The notes under the pieces: generated by a model
What the model was told of the DNA's origin: nothing
Databases searched by the model: none
What the model saw: the letters and a program-made list of their open reading frames with translations, nothing else
Translations under genes and position numbers: made by a program
Part shown: piece by piece, positions 26,770-34,759 of the stretch
How positions within the stretch are numbered: position 1 is the stretch's first letter
How the letters are laid out: the number at the start of each line of letters is the position of its first letter
NCBI GenBank assembly: GCA_963783785.1
Contig: CAWAOQ010000006.1
Span: 568,630 to 632,629, forward strand
Length of the DNA: 64,000 nucleotides
Direction: 5' to 3'
Origin: CADEEN01 sp963783785
GTDB taxonomy: Bacteria; Pseudomonadota; Gammaproteobacteria; Burkholderiales; Burkholderiaceae_C

Positions 26770-27726
26770 TCAATGAGCCCCGTCCAGCCGCGCCTGCGCA
26801 AGCAACATCACGCACAGCGACTCGTAGCCGATGCCCGCTGCAGCCGCCGACTTGGGCACCAGCGAATGTCCGGTCATGCCCGGCGAGGTGTTCATCTCGA
26901 GCAGGAACGGCCGGCGGTCCGCGGCGCGGATCATCAGGTCGGCGCGGCCCCAGCCTCGGCAGCCGAGCGCACGGTAGGCCGCCAGCACGACGCGCTGGAT
27001 CTCGGCCTCTTCCGCCGGCGGCAGGCCGCTCGGCACCAGGTACTGCACGTCGTCGGTGAAGTACTTGTTCTGGTAGTCGTAGGCGCCCTCGGGGGCAACG
27101 ATCCGCACCACCGGCAGCGCGCGTGCGCCCTCGCCCTCGCCGATCACCGGGCAGGTGACCTCCTCACCGGCGATGAACTCCTCGCACAGCACCTCGCTGT
27201 CGTAGCGCGCCGCCAGCTCGACGGCAGCCTGCATCTGCGAGTAGCCGGCGACCTTGGTCACGCCGATCGACGAGCCCTCGTGCGGCGGCTTGACGATCAA
27301 CGGCAGGCCGAGCGTGTCGGGCACCGTACGGGTGTGCGCCGGCGTGTGCGCGCCGGCGCCCAGCACCACGTAGCGCGGCGTCGGCAGCCCCTCGGCCAGC
27401 CAGATCCGCTTGGTCATCACCTTGTCGATGGCAATCGCGCTGGCCATCACGCCGGAGCCGGTGTAGGGAATGCCGAGCAACTCGAGCGCGCCCTGCACGG
27501 TGCCGTCTTCGCCGTGGCGGCCGTGCAGCGCGATGAAGCAGCGCGCGAAGCCGTCACGCTTCAGCTCGACGAGGTCGCGCTCGGACGGATCGAACGCGTG
27601 CGCATCGATGCCCTGGCTCTGCAGCGCGGCCAGCACGCCGCGCCCGCTCATCAGCGAGATCTCGCGCTCGGCGCTGCTGCCGCCCATCAGGACCGCCACC
27701 TTGCCGAAAGATCGTGCATCCGTCAT
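26770..27726 (-). CDS. ddl: D-alanine--D-alanine ligase
   Basis: 318-residue ATP-grasp ligase making the D-Ala-D-Ala end of the peptidoglycan stem peptide. It shows VLMGGSSAEREISLMSG at the N-terminus, LHGRHGEDGTVQGALELLGIP near residue 65, KPPHEGSSIGVTKV near 145 and the metal-binding LLEMNTSPGMTGHSLVP near 275-290. The start overlaps the murC stop by four bases. It is followed not by ftsQ at once but by repeat element A. Confidence 0.96.
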   Translation of the reverse strand: MTDARSFGKVAVLMGGSSAEREISLMSGRGVLAALQSQGIDAHAFDPSERDLVELKRDGFARCFIALHGRHGEDGTVQGALELLGIPYTGSGVMASAIAIDKVMTKRIWLAEGLPTPRYVVLGAGAHTPAHTRTVPDTLGLPLIVKPPHEGSSIGVTKVAGYSQMQAAVELAARYDSEVLCEEFIAGEEVTCPVIGEGEGARALPVVRIVAPEGAYDYQNKYFTDDVQYLVPSGLPPAEEAEIQRVVLAAYRALGCRGWGRADLMIRAADRRPFLLEMNTSPGMTGHSLVPKSAAAAGIGYESLCVMLLAQARLDGAH

Positions 27727-29138
27727 GGCGCGATGCCTCCCCCGAGTTCGACGATGCGCGCAGCGACATGGCCGATCGAGCCCGCACCCATCACGATCAC
27801 GACGTCGCCGCCGCGGGCGTGCTCCAGCACCGCCGCCGGCAGCGCATCGACCTCGTCGACGAACACCGGATCGACCCTGCCGGCCACGCGCAGCGCCCGC
27901 GCCAGCGTGCGGCCGTCGGCGGCGACGATCGGCGCCTCGCCGGCGGCATAGACCTCGGTCAGCAACACCACGTCGGCGCTGCCCAGCACCTTGACGAAAT
28001 CCTCGAAGCAGTCGCGCGTGCGGGTGTAGCGGTGCGGCTGGAAGGCCAGCACCAGCCGCTGGCCCGGAAATGCGCCGCGCGCGGCGGCGATCACCGCGGC
28101 CATCTCGACCGGGTGGTGGCCATAGTCGTCGACCACGGTGAAGCGGCCGGACCCATCGCGCGCAACGACCTCGCCGTAGCGCTGGAAGCGGCGGCCGACA
28201 CCGGCGAACTGGGCCAGCGCCGCAGCGATCGGCGCATCGGGCAGCTCCAGTTCGGTGGCCACCGCGATCGCCGCCAGCGCATTGAGCACGTTGTGCTCGC
28301 CGGGCAGGTTCAGCGTGATCTCCAGCGGCGGCAGCGCCGCGCCGTTGCGGCGCTCGGCGGTGAAGCGCATCTGACCGCCCGGCAGCGCCTGCACGTCGAT
28401 TGCGCGAACCTGGTTGTCGGCGCCGAAGCCGTAGGCCACGACCGGGCGCGACACCATCGGCACGATCGAGCGCACGCCCGGATCGTCGCCGCAGACGATG
28501 GCCGCGCCGTAGAAAGGCATGCGGTGCAGGAAGTCGACGAACGCCGCCTTCAGCCGCGCATAGTCATGCCCGTAGGTGTCCATGTGGTCGGCGTCGATGT
28601 TGGTCACCACCGACAGCACCGGCGTCAGGTTCAGGAACGAGGCGTCGCTCTCGTCGGCCTCGACCACGATGTACTCGCCCGCGCCGAGCCGCGAGTTGGC
28701 GCCGGCGCTGTTGAGCCTGCCGCCGATCACGAACGTCGGGTCGACGCCGGCCTCGGCCAGCACGCTGGCCACCAGCGAGGTCGTCGTCGTCTTGCCGTGG
28801 GTGCCGGCGATCGCGATGCCCTGCTTCAGGCGCATCAGCTCGGCCAGCATCGCCGCACGCGGCACGATCGGAATGCGCGCGGCGCGGGCAGCGATGACTT
28901 CCGGGTTGCCGCCGCCGACCGCCGTCGACGTCACCACCGCGCCGGCGCCTTCGATGTGCCTCGCGTCGTGGCCGACGAAGACCTTCACGCCGAGCGAGCC
29001 CAGCCTGCGCAGCGTCGGGCTGTCGCTCTGGTCGGAACCCGACACCGTGTAGCCGAGGTTGTGCAGGATCTCGGCGATGCCGCTCATGCCCGAGCCGCCG
29101 ACGCCGACGAAGTGGATGTGCTTGATGGCGTGTTTCAT
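27723..29138 (-). CDS. murC: UDP-N-acetylmuramate--L-alanine ligase
   Basis: 471-residue Mur ligase adding L-Ala to UDP-MurNAc. N-terminal MKHAIKHIHFVGVGGSGMSG nucleotide loop, central ATP loop AGTHGKTTTTSLVA near residue 115, EADESDASFLNL, and the C-terminal DDYGHHPVEM. All are intact. ATG at 29,138 overlaps the stop of the 28-codon ORF that repeats its own first codons. It ends in a 4-bp overlap with ddl. Confidence 0.97.
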   Translation of the reverse strand: MKHAIKHIHFVGVGGSGMSGIAEILHNLGYTVSGSDQSDSPTLRRLGSLGVKVFVGHDARHIEGAGAVVTSTAVGGGNPEVIAARAARIPIVPRAAMLAELMRLKQGIAIAGTHGKTTTTSLVASVLAEAGVDPTFVIGGRLNSAGANSRLGAGEYIVVEADESDASFLNLTPVLSVVTNIDADHMDTYGHDYARLKAAFVDFLHRMPFYGAAIVCGDDPGVRSIVPMVSRPVVAYGFGADNQVRAIDVQALPGGQMRFTAERRNGAALPPLEITLNLPGEHNVLNALAAIAVATELELPDAPIAAALAQFAGVGRRFQRYGEVVARDGSGRFTVVDDYGHHPVEMAAVIAAARGAFPGQRLVLAFQPHRYTRTRDCFEDFVKVLGSADVVLLTEVYAAGEAPIVAADGRTLARALRVAGRVDPVFVDEVDALPAAVLEHARGGDVVIVMGAGSIGHVAARIVELGGGIAP

Positions 29139-29221
29139 GCGCTCGCTCCGGCACCCCGCAGGTGCTTCGTCGGCTCGCGTCGGTGCGCGACGAAGTGGAT
29201 CGGCTTGACGGCGTTTTTCAT
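29135..29221 (-). CDS. 28-codon ORF between murG and murC; apparent partial duplication of the murC 5' end
   Basis: The encoded peptide begins MKNAVKPIHFV, close to the murC start MKHAIKHIHFV, and diverges after about codon 11 into AHRREPTKHLRGAGASA. Its ATG overlaps the murG stop (ATGA) and its TGA overlaps the murC ATG (ATGA), so ribosomes could pass through all three. Nothing suggests a function of its own. It looks like a short tandem duplication of the murC start whose frame stayed open, giving a translational bridge. It would be invisible as a gene in most annotations. Confidence 0.6.
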   Translation of the reverse strand: MKNAVKPIHFVAHRREPTKHLRGAGASA

Positions 29222-30301
29222 CGCGGTCTCACCAGCGCTTCGATTTCGTCGGCGACCCGGGCCGCCGCGCGCGGACGGGCCAACGCACGGGCCTTCTCGG
29301 CCATCGCCTGCAGCGCCGATCGGTCCAGGCCTTGCAGCAGTTGCGCGAGCCGTCTCGGGCGTCAGCTCGGCCTGCGGCAGGTGGATCGCTGCGCCATGCT
29401 GGGCCATGAACAGCGCGTTGTCGCGCTGGTGCGCGGTGGTGCTGACGATCAGCGGCACCAGCACGGCCGGCACGCCCCCCGCGCACAGCTCGCTGACCGT
29501 CACCGCGCCGGCGCGGCAGATCATCAGGTCGCAGGCCGCCAGCCGCTCGGCCATGTCGTCGATGAAGGCCAGCACGTCGACGCCCTCGCGGATGCCGGCA
29601 GCGGCATAGGCGTCGCGCACGCTGTCGCGTTGCAGCGCACCGGTCTGGTGGGTGACGCGCGGACGGCGGGCGGCGTCGATCAGCGCCAGCGCCTTCGGCA
29701 AGTTGTCGTTGAGCACCTTCGCGCCCAGGCTGCCGCCGACGACGAGCACGTCGAGCGGCCCGCTGCGGCCCGCGTAACGCTCGGCCGGTGCCGGCAGCGC
29801 CTCGATCTCGGCGCGCACCGGGTTGCCGGTGACCACCGCCCGCTTGTGGGTCGTCGCCGCCGCGCCGTCGAAGCCGAACGCGATGCGGTCCGCGACCGGC
29901 AGCAGCGCCTTGTTCGACAGCAGCAACGACGCATCGGCATTGACCAGCAGCAGCGGCTTGCCGAGCAGCGAGGCCATCAGGCCCCCGGGGAAGCACACAT
30001 AGCCGCCCATGCCGAGCACGGCGTCGGCACCGCGCTTCTTCAGCAGCGTGAGACATTCCCAGAACGCCTTCAGCAGCCGCAGTCCGCCGGTCAGCGTGTG
30101 CAGCAGGCCCTTGCCGCGCAGGCCGCTGAAGCCGATGCTGTCGAGCGCGATGCCGGCGGCCGGCACGAGGCGGGTCTCCATGCCTTCGCGGGTGCCGAGC
30201 CAGCTGACGGTCCAGCCGCGGGACTGCATCTCCTGCGCCACCGCGAGGCCCGGGATGATGTGGCCTCCGGTGCCGGCGGCCATGATCACGAGGTGGCTCA
30301 T
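29218..30301 (-). CDS. murG: UDP-GlcNAc:lipid I transferase MurG, with a one-base frameshift in the C-terminal part
   Basis: GT28 glycosyltransferase converting lipid I to lipid II at the inner membrane face. ATG at 30,301 (MSHLVIMAAGTGGHIIPGLA) and motifs GMGGYVCFPGGLMA, VTGNPVRAEI, VVGGSLGAKVLND and CRAGAVTVSELCAGG are in one frame to about residue 316 (LTPETA). After that the frame loses the family end. Deleting one base near 29,350-29,353 restores LAQLLQGLDRSALQAMAEKA and a TGA at 29,218-29,220, giving 360 residues. The gene length (1,084 bp) is one over a multiple of three. MurG is essential, so a sequence error is the likely cause. Upstream lies element B. Confidence 0.9.
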
Positions 30302-30320
30302 TGCTGTGCGCTCCGCGACG

Positions 30321-30741
30321 GGGTTCTTCGCATGCGCGAGTCGGCGCCGGGGGTGCCCCGGCGGGCAGTCACTTTCTCTTTGCTGGCTCAAAGAGAAAGT
30401 AACCAAAGAGAAAGAGCCCAATACCCATTTTTGGGTTTGTCCGCGCGATGCGTCGTCTGTTCGCCCGCACACCCAGGGGATGTCCGGGCTTTCGTGCGAT
30501 TGCTCTGAGCCACCCGCACCACTGCTGTGGCCCAAGCGCGGTGCGCCGCGCTGCAATCGCAACTTGAGCCCGTACCGGGTCAGGCCTCGCGGCAGGCCAC
30601 CGCCTTCAAACGCGACCGTGGCGTGAATGAGCACGTGTTCAGGCGCTCTTTCTTTGGTTACTTTCTTTCTGAGCCACCAGAAAGAAAGTGACTGCCCGCC
30701 GGGGCACCCCCGGCGCCGACTCGGCATGCGAAGAAGAACCC
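30321..30741. repeat. Structured inverted-repeat element B (about 421 bp) between ftsW and murG
   Basis: Fills almost all of the 443-bp gap between ftsW and murG. The arms at about 30,321-30,419 and 30,643-30,741 are near-identical inverted repeats, including a 41-bp perfect block (30,337-30,377 against 30,683-30,723). Each arm carries a GC-rich hairpin (CGCCGGGG/CCCCGGCG) and an AT-richer perfect 12-bp hairpin with a 6-nt loop: ACTTTCTCTTTG/CAAAGAGAAAGT at 30,371-30,400 and ACTTTCTTTCTG/CAGAAAGAAAGT at 30,660-30,689. The two stems differ at two positions and both are compensated. AAGTAACCAAAG follows inward, as AAGTCACCAAAG does in element A. Frames read through it on both strands but show no known domain. 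Confidence 0.87.
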
Positions 30742-30744
30742 TGT

Positions 30745-32022
30745 TCATGAGCGCCCCCCGCGCATCAACGAACGATTCTCGATATCGATCCGCACCACGA
30801 TCGCCAGCGACACCAGGTTCATCAGGATCGCCGACCCGCCGTACGACATCAGCGGCAAGGTCAGCCCCTTCGTCGGCAAGACCCCGAGGTTCACGCCCAT
30901 GTTGATGAAGGCCTGGCCGCCCATCCAGATGCCGATGCCCTGCGCCAGCAGCCCGGCGAAGACGCGATCCAGCGCCACCGCCTGGCGCCCGATGTGAAAG
31001 ATGCGCCGCGTCAGCCAGAAGAACGCCGCCACGACGACGAAGACGCCGACGAAGCCGAGTTCCTCGCCGACCACCGCGAGCAGGAAATCGGTGTGCGCCT
31101 CCGGCAGGTAGTGCAGCTTCTCGACCGACGAGCCGAGCCCCTGGCCGAAGATCTCGCCGCGGCCGAAGGCGATCAACGAGTGCGTCAACTGGTAGGCCTT
31201 GCTTTGCGCATAGGCCGGGTTCCAGGGGTCGAGGTAGGCAAAGATGCGCTCCGCGCGCCACGGGCTCAGCACGATCATCAGCACGAAGGCGCCCATCAGC
31301 ACGCCCACCACCAGCGCGAACATGCGGCCATTGACGCCGCCGAGAAACAGGATGCCCAGCGCGATCGCGGCGATGACCATGAACGCGCCCATGTCGGGCT
31401 CGGCCAGCAGCAGGATGCCGACGAACCCCAGCGCAATGGCCATCGGCGTGACCGCGTGGAAGAAGTTCTCGCGCGTGTCCATCTTGCGCACCATGTAGCT
31501 GGCGGCGTAGAGCGCCATCGCCAGCTTGGCCAGCTCGCTGGGCTGGAAGTTCATCACGCCGACCGGGATCCAGCGTCGCGCGCCGTTGACCCCTTTGCCG
31601 ATGAAAGGCACCAGCACGATCACCAGCAGCACCAGCGTCGCCACGAAGATCCACGGCGCCCACTTTTCCCACAGCGCGATCGGGATCTGCACCACCGCCA
31701 GCGCGGCGACGAACGCGATCACCAGCGACAGCGCATGACGCGACAGGAAGTGCGTCGGCGTGTAGCGCGCGAACTTCGGGTTGTCGGGCAATGCCACCGA
31801 GGCCGAATAGACCATCACCATGCCCAGCAGCAGCAGTGCGAGCACGACCCAGACCAGCGCCCGGTCGAAGCCGTGCGCACGGCTCGGCTGGGCGGCCGTC
31901 GGACCGACCCAGTCGCGGATCGGCAGATGCGCCGGGCCGGCCGGCGCGCCGGCCAGGCGCGCGCGCAGCGCCGCCCACCAGGCGGTCGGCGAAGACAACC
32001 ATTGGCGCCAGGCGCCGGTCAC
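30745..32022 (-). CDS. ftsW: Lipid II polymerase / division protein FtsW
   Basis: 425-residue SEDS protein with ten predicted membrane helices; polymerises septal peptidoglycan with FtsI. The start is a GTG at 32,022 that overlaps the murD stop (GTGA); frames further upstream belong to murD. SEDS marks: MVYSASVALP in helix 1, FQPSELAKLAMALY, AEPDMGAFMVIAA, AYLDPWN, and GMGVNLGVLP-type sequence FINMGVNLGVLPTKGLTLP with SYGGSAILMN after it. The N-terminus is longer than usual, about 50 polar residues before helix 1. Confidence 0.95.
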   Translation of the reverse strand: MTGAWRQWLSSPTAWWAALRARLAGAPAGPAHLPIRDWVGPTAAQPSRAHGFDRALVWVVLALLLLGMVMVYSASVALPDNPKFARYTPTHFLSRHALSLVIAFVAALAVVQIPIALWEKWAPWIFVATLVLLVIVLVPFIGKGVNGARRWIPVGVMNFQPSELAKLAMALYAASYMVRKMDTRENFFHAVTPMAIALGFVGILLLAEPDMGAFMVIAAIALGILFLGGVNGRMFALVVGVLMGAFVLMIVLSPWRAERIFAYLDPWNPAYAQSKAYQLTHSLIAFGRGEIFGQGLGSSVEKLHYLPEAHTDFLLAVVGEELGFVGVFVVVAAFFWLTRRIFHIGRQAVALDRVFAGLLAQGIGIWMGGQAFINMGVNLGVLPTKGLTLPLMSYGGSAILMNLVSLAIVVRIDIENRSLMRGGRS

Positions 32023-33581
32023 GAGAGTTCTCCCTGCGCCACGGCCTGGGCCTGCACGGCCGCGACAAAGACCTCGGCGCGATGGCCGTAGTTGCGGAAC
32101 ATGTCGAGGCTGGCGCAGGCCGGGCTCAGCAGCACCGCGTCGCCGGGCTGCGCTTGCGCGAAACACCAGGCGGTGGCGGCCTCCAGCGTGTCGTGGCGCT
32201 GCATCGCCACGCCGGTGCCGGCCAGCGCCGCGGCAAGCACCGGCGCATCGCGCCCGATCAGCGCCACGGCCCGCGCATGCTGCGCCACCGGTGCGGCCAA
32301 GGGCGAGAAATCCTGGCCCTTGCCGTCGCCGCCGAGGATCACCACCAGCTTGGCCGGCGCCTTGTCGGCGCCCAGGCCCTGCAGCGCGGCCACCGTGGCG
32401 CCGACGTTGGTGCCCTTGCTGTCGTCGAAGGCCTCGACGCCGTCGACGCTGGCCACGAACGCCACGCGATGCGGCTCGCCGCGGTACTCGCGCAGCCCGT
32501 GCAGCATCGGCGCCAGCGGGCAACCGATCGCGCTGGCCAACGCCAGCGCCGCCAGCGCGTTGGCCGCGTTGTGGCGGCCGCGGATGCGCAGCGCGTCGGC
32601 GGGCATCAGGTGCTGCAGGTGCAACTCGCCGGCCGGCGACGCTTCGCTGCGCTTGCGTGACTTGCCGATGTCGTCGTCGGGCAGTGCGCGCACCAGCCAG
32701 GCCATGCCGTTGTCGACGACCAGGCCGAAGTCGCCCGGCGCGTGCGGCGCGTCGAGGCCGAAGCGGATCACGTCGCGCGGCAGCCCTGGCGCGGACCGGG
32801 CCCTGCCGGCCTTGGCCGGCGCAGGCGCCGGCACCATCGCCTCGACGCGCGGGTCGTCGCGGTTGATCACCATCACGGCGCGCTCGCCGAACACGCGGGC
32901 CTTGGCGGCGGCGTAGGCCTCGATCGAGCCGTGCCAGTCGAGGTGATCCTGCGTGACGTTGAGCACTGTCGCGGCCGCCGGCTGGAAATCTCGCGCGCCG
33001 TCGAGCTGGAAGCTCGACAACTCGAGCACCCACACCTGCGGCAACGGCAGCGGCGCGCCGTCGTCGCCGACGGCGTCGAGTGCCGCCGCCAGCGTGTCGA
33101 GCATCGTCGGTCCGATGTTGCCGGCCAGTGCCACCCGCTTGCCGCAGCGCTCGACGAGCAACGCGGTCAGCGCGGCGGTGGTGGTCTTGCCATTGGTGCC
33201 GGTGATGGCGATCAGCCGTGGCGCGTAGTCGCGTTCGTGCCGCAGGTCGTCCAGCGCGTGCGTGAACAGATCGAGCTCGCCCTGCACCGCGATGCCCTGC
33301 GCGCGTGCCGCGGCCAGCAGCGCAGCGATGCGCTGGTCGTGCGGCGCCAGGCCGGGGCTCTTCAGCACCAGTTGCACGCCCTGCAGCGACGCCGCGTCGA
33401 GCGTGCCGCTGAAGCGCGTCGCGGCGGGAGCTGCCAGCGTCAGGGCCGACGCCTGCGGCGGCGCTTCGCGCGAATCCCACACGCGCACGCGCGCACCATG
33501 GCGGGCACACCAGGCGGCCATCGCCAGCCCCGATTCACCGAGGCCGAGCACGAGGACGGACAGGCCGGCGAGGTGCTTCAT
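32019..33581 (-). CDS. murD: UDP-N-acetylmuramoyl-L-alanine--D-glutamate ligase
   Basis: 520-residue Mur ligase adding D-Glu. N-terminal LVLGLGESGLAMAAWCARHG, ATP loop AITGTNGKTTTAALTALL near residue 130, NVTQDHLDWHGS, and C-terminal FDDSKGTNVGATVAAL with LILGGDGKG-type sequence VVILGGDGKGQDFSPLA. It is clearly longer than the roughly 440-residue Escherichia form. Extra Ala/Pro-rich stretches occur, for example MVPAPAPAKAGRARSAPG around residue 250, and near GDDGAPLPLPQ. Four-base overlaps join it to mraY and ftsW. Confidence 0.95.
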   Translation of the reverse strand: MKHLAGLSVLVLGLGESGLAMAAWCARHGARVRVWDSREAPPQASALTLAAPAATRFSGTLDAASLQGVQLVLKSPGLAPHDQRIAALLAAARAQGIAVQGELDLFTHALDDLRHERDYAPRLIAITGTNGKTTTAALTALLVERCGKRVALAGNIGPTMLDTLAAALDAVGDDGAPLPLPQVWVLELSSFQLDGARDFQPAAATVLNVTQDHLDWHGSIEAYAAAKARVFGERAVMVINRDDPRVEAMVPAPAPAKAGRARSAPGLPRDVIRFGLDAPHAPGDFGLVVDNGMAWLVRALPDDDIGKSRKRSEASPAGELHLQHLMPADALRIRGRHNAANALAALALASAIGCPLAPMLHGLREYRGEPHRVAFVASVDGVEAFDDSKGTNVGATVAALQGLGADKAPAKLVVILGGDGKGQDFSPLAAPVAQHARAVALIGRDAPVLAAALAGTGVAMQRHDTLEAATAWCFAQAQPGDAVLLSPACASLDMFRNYGHRAEVFVAAVQAQAVAQGELS

Positions 33582-34759
33582 CGGAGTTTCAGGCTCGCCA
33601 GTCCGACCAGGCACAGCAGCATCGTGATGATCCAGAAGCGGATCACGACCTGCGTTTCGCGCCAGCCGCTCTTCTCGAAATGGTGGTGCAGCGGCGCCAT
33701 CTTGAACAGGCGCAGGCCGGTGCCGGTCTGGCGCTTGGTCCACTTGAACCAGCCCACCTGCAGCATCACCGACAGGGCCTCGACGACGAAGATGCCGCCC
33801 ATGATCGCGAGCACGATCTCCTGGCGCGTGATGACGGCGATGGTGCCGAGCGCGCCGCCGAGCGCGAGCGCACCGACGTCGCCCATGAAGACCTGTGCCG
33901 GATGGGCGTTGAACCACAGGAAGGCCAGCCCGGCACCGGCCATCGCGGCGCAGAAGATCAGCAACTCGCCGGCACCCGGGATGTAGGGGAACAGCAGGTA
34001 CTTGCTGTAGACCGAACTGCCGACCACGTAGGCGAAGACGCCGAGCGCCGAGCCGACCATCACCACCGGCATGATCGCCAGGCCGTCGAGCCCGTCGGTC
34101 AGGTTGACGGCATTGCTGGCGCCGACGATGACCAGGTACGTCAGGATGATGAAGCCCCAGACGCCGAGCGGGTAGCTGATGCTCTTGAAGAACGGCACCA
34201 GCAGGTCGGCATTGGGCGGCAGCGGCGTCGAGAAGCCGCTCTGCACCCAGCGCATGAAGAGCTCGAGCACCCGCAGGTTGGAGCTCTCCGACACCGCGAA
34301 GCACAGGTAGAACGCCGCCAGCAGGCCGATCAACGACTGCCAGAAGTACTTCTCGCGCGAACGCATGCCCTCGGGGTCCTTGTGCACCACCTTGCGCCAG
34401 TCGTCGATCCAGCCGATGCCACCGAAGCCGAAGGTCACCAGCATCACGATCCAGACGAAGCGGTTGCTCCAGTCGAACCACAGCAGCGTCGACACGCCGA
34501 TGCCGATCAGCACCAGCACGCCACCCATCGTCGGCGTGCCGCTCTTGGCGATGTGCGCCTGCACGCCGTACTCGCGGATCGGCTGGCCGATCTTCATCTC
34601 GGCCAGCCGGTTGATGACCCAGGGCCCGAACGCGAGGCCGATCAGCAGCGCCGTCAGCGCAGCCAGCACGGCGCGGAAGGTCAGGTACTGGAACACGCGC
34701 AGGAAGCCGAGCTGCTCGGGGTAGAGCGACTGCAACCACTGGCTCAGGCTGAGCAGCAT
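33578..34759 (-). CDS. mraY: Phospho-MurNAc-pentapeptide transferase
   Basis: 393-residue integral membrane enzyme making lipid I from UDP-MurNAc-pentapeptide and undecaprenyl phosphate. Ten helices; conserved loops are GTPTMGGVLVL, FGFGGIGWIDDWRK, SNAVNLTDGLDGLAIMP (catalytic Asp), FMGDVGALALGG and PLHHHFEKSGW. The ATG at 34,759 shares one base with the murF stop and the stop overlaps murD by four bases. Confidence 0.97.
   Translation of the reverse strand: MLLSLSQWLQSLYPEQLGFLRVFQYLTFRAVLAALTALLIGLAFGPWVINRLAEMKIGQPIREYGVQAHIAKSGTPTMGGVLVLIGIGVSTLLWFDWSNRFVWIVMLVTFGFGGIGWIDDWRKVVHKDPEGMRSREKYFWQSLIGLLAAFYLCFAVSESSNLRVLELFMRWVQSGFSTPLPPNADLLVPFFKSISYPLGVWGFIILTYLVIVGASNAVNLTDGLDGLAIMPVVMVGSALGVFAYVVGSSVYSKYLLFPYIPGAGELLIFCAAMAGAGLAFLWFNAHPAQVFMGDVGALALGGALGTIAVITRQEIVLAIMGGIFVVEALSVMLQVGWFKWTKRQTGTGLRLFKMAPLHHHFEKSGWRETQVVIRFWIITMLLCLVGLASLKLR

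Noticed and set aside
30009..30626. 205-codon plus-strand frame across murG and element B
   Set aside because: Antisense to murG for half its length and repeat-derived for the rest.
26256..30741. Elements A and B as a CRISPR array
   Set aside because: There are only inverted repeats, no regularly spaced direct repeats or spacers, and no cas genes.
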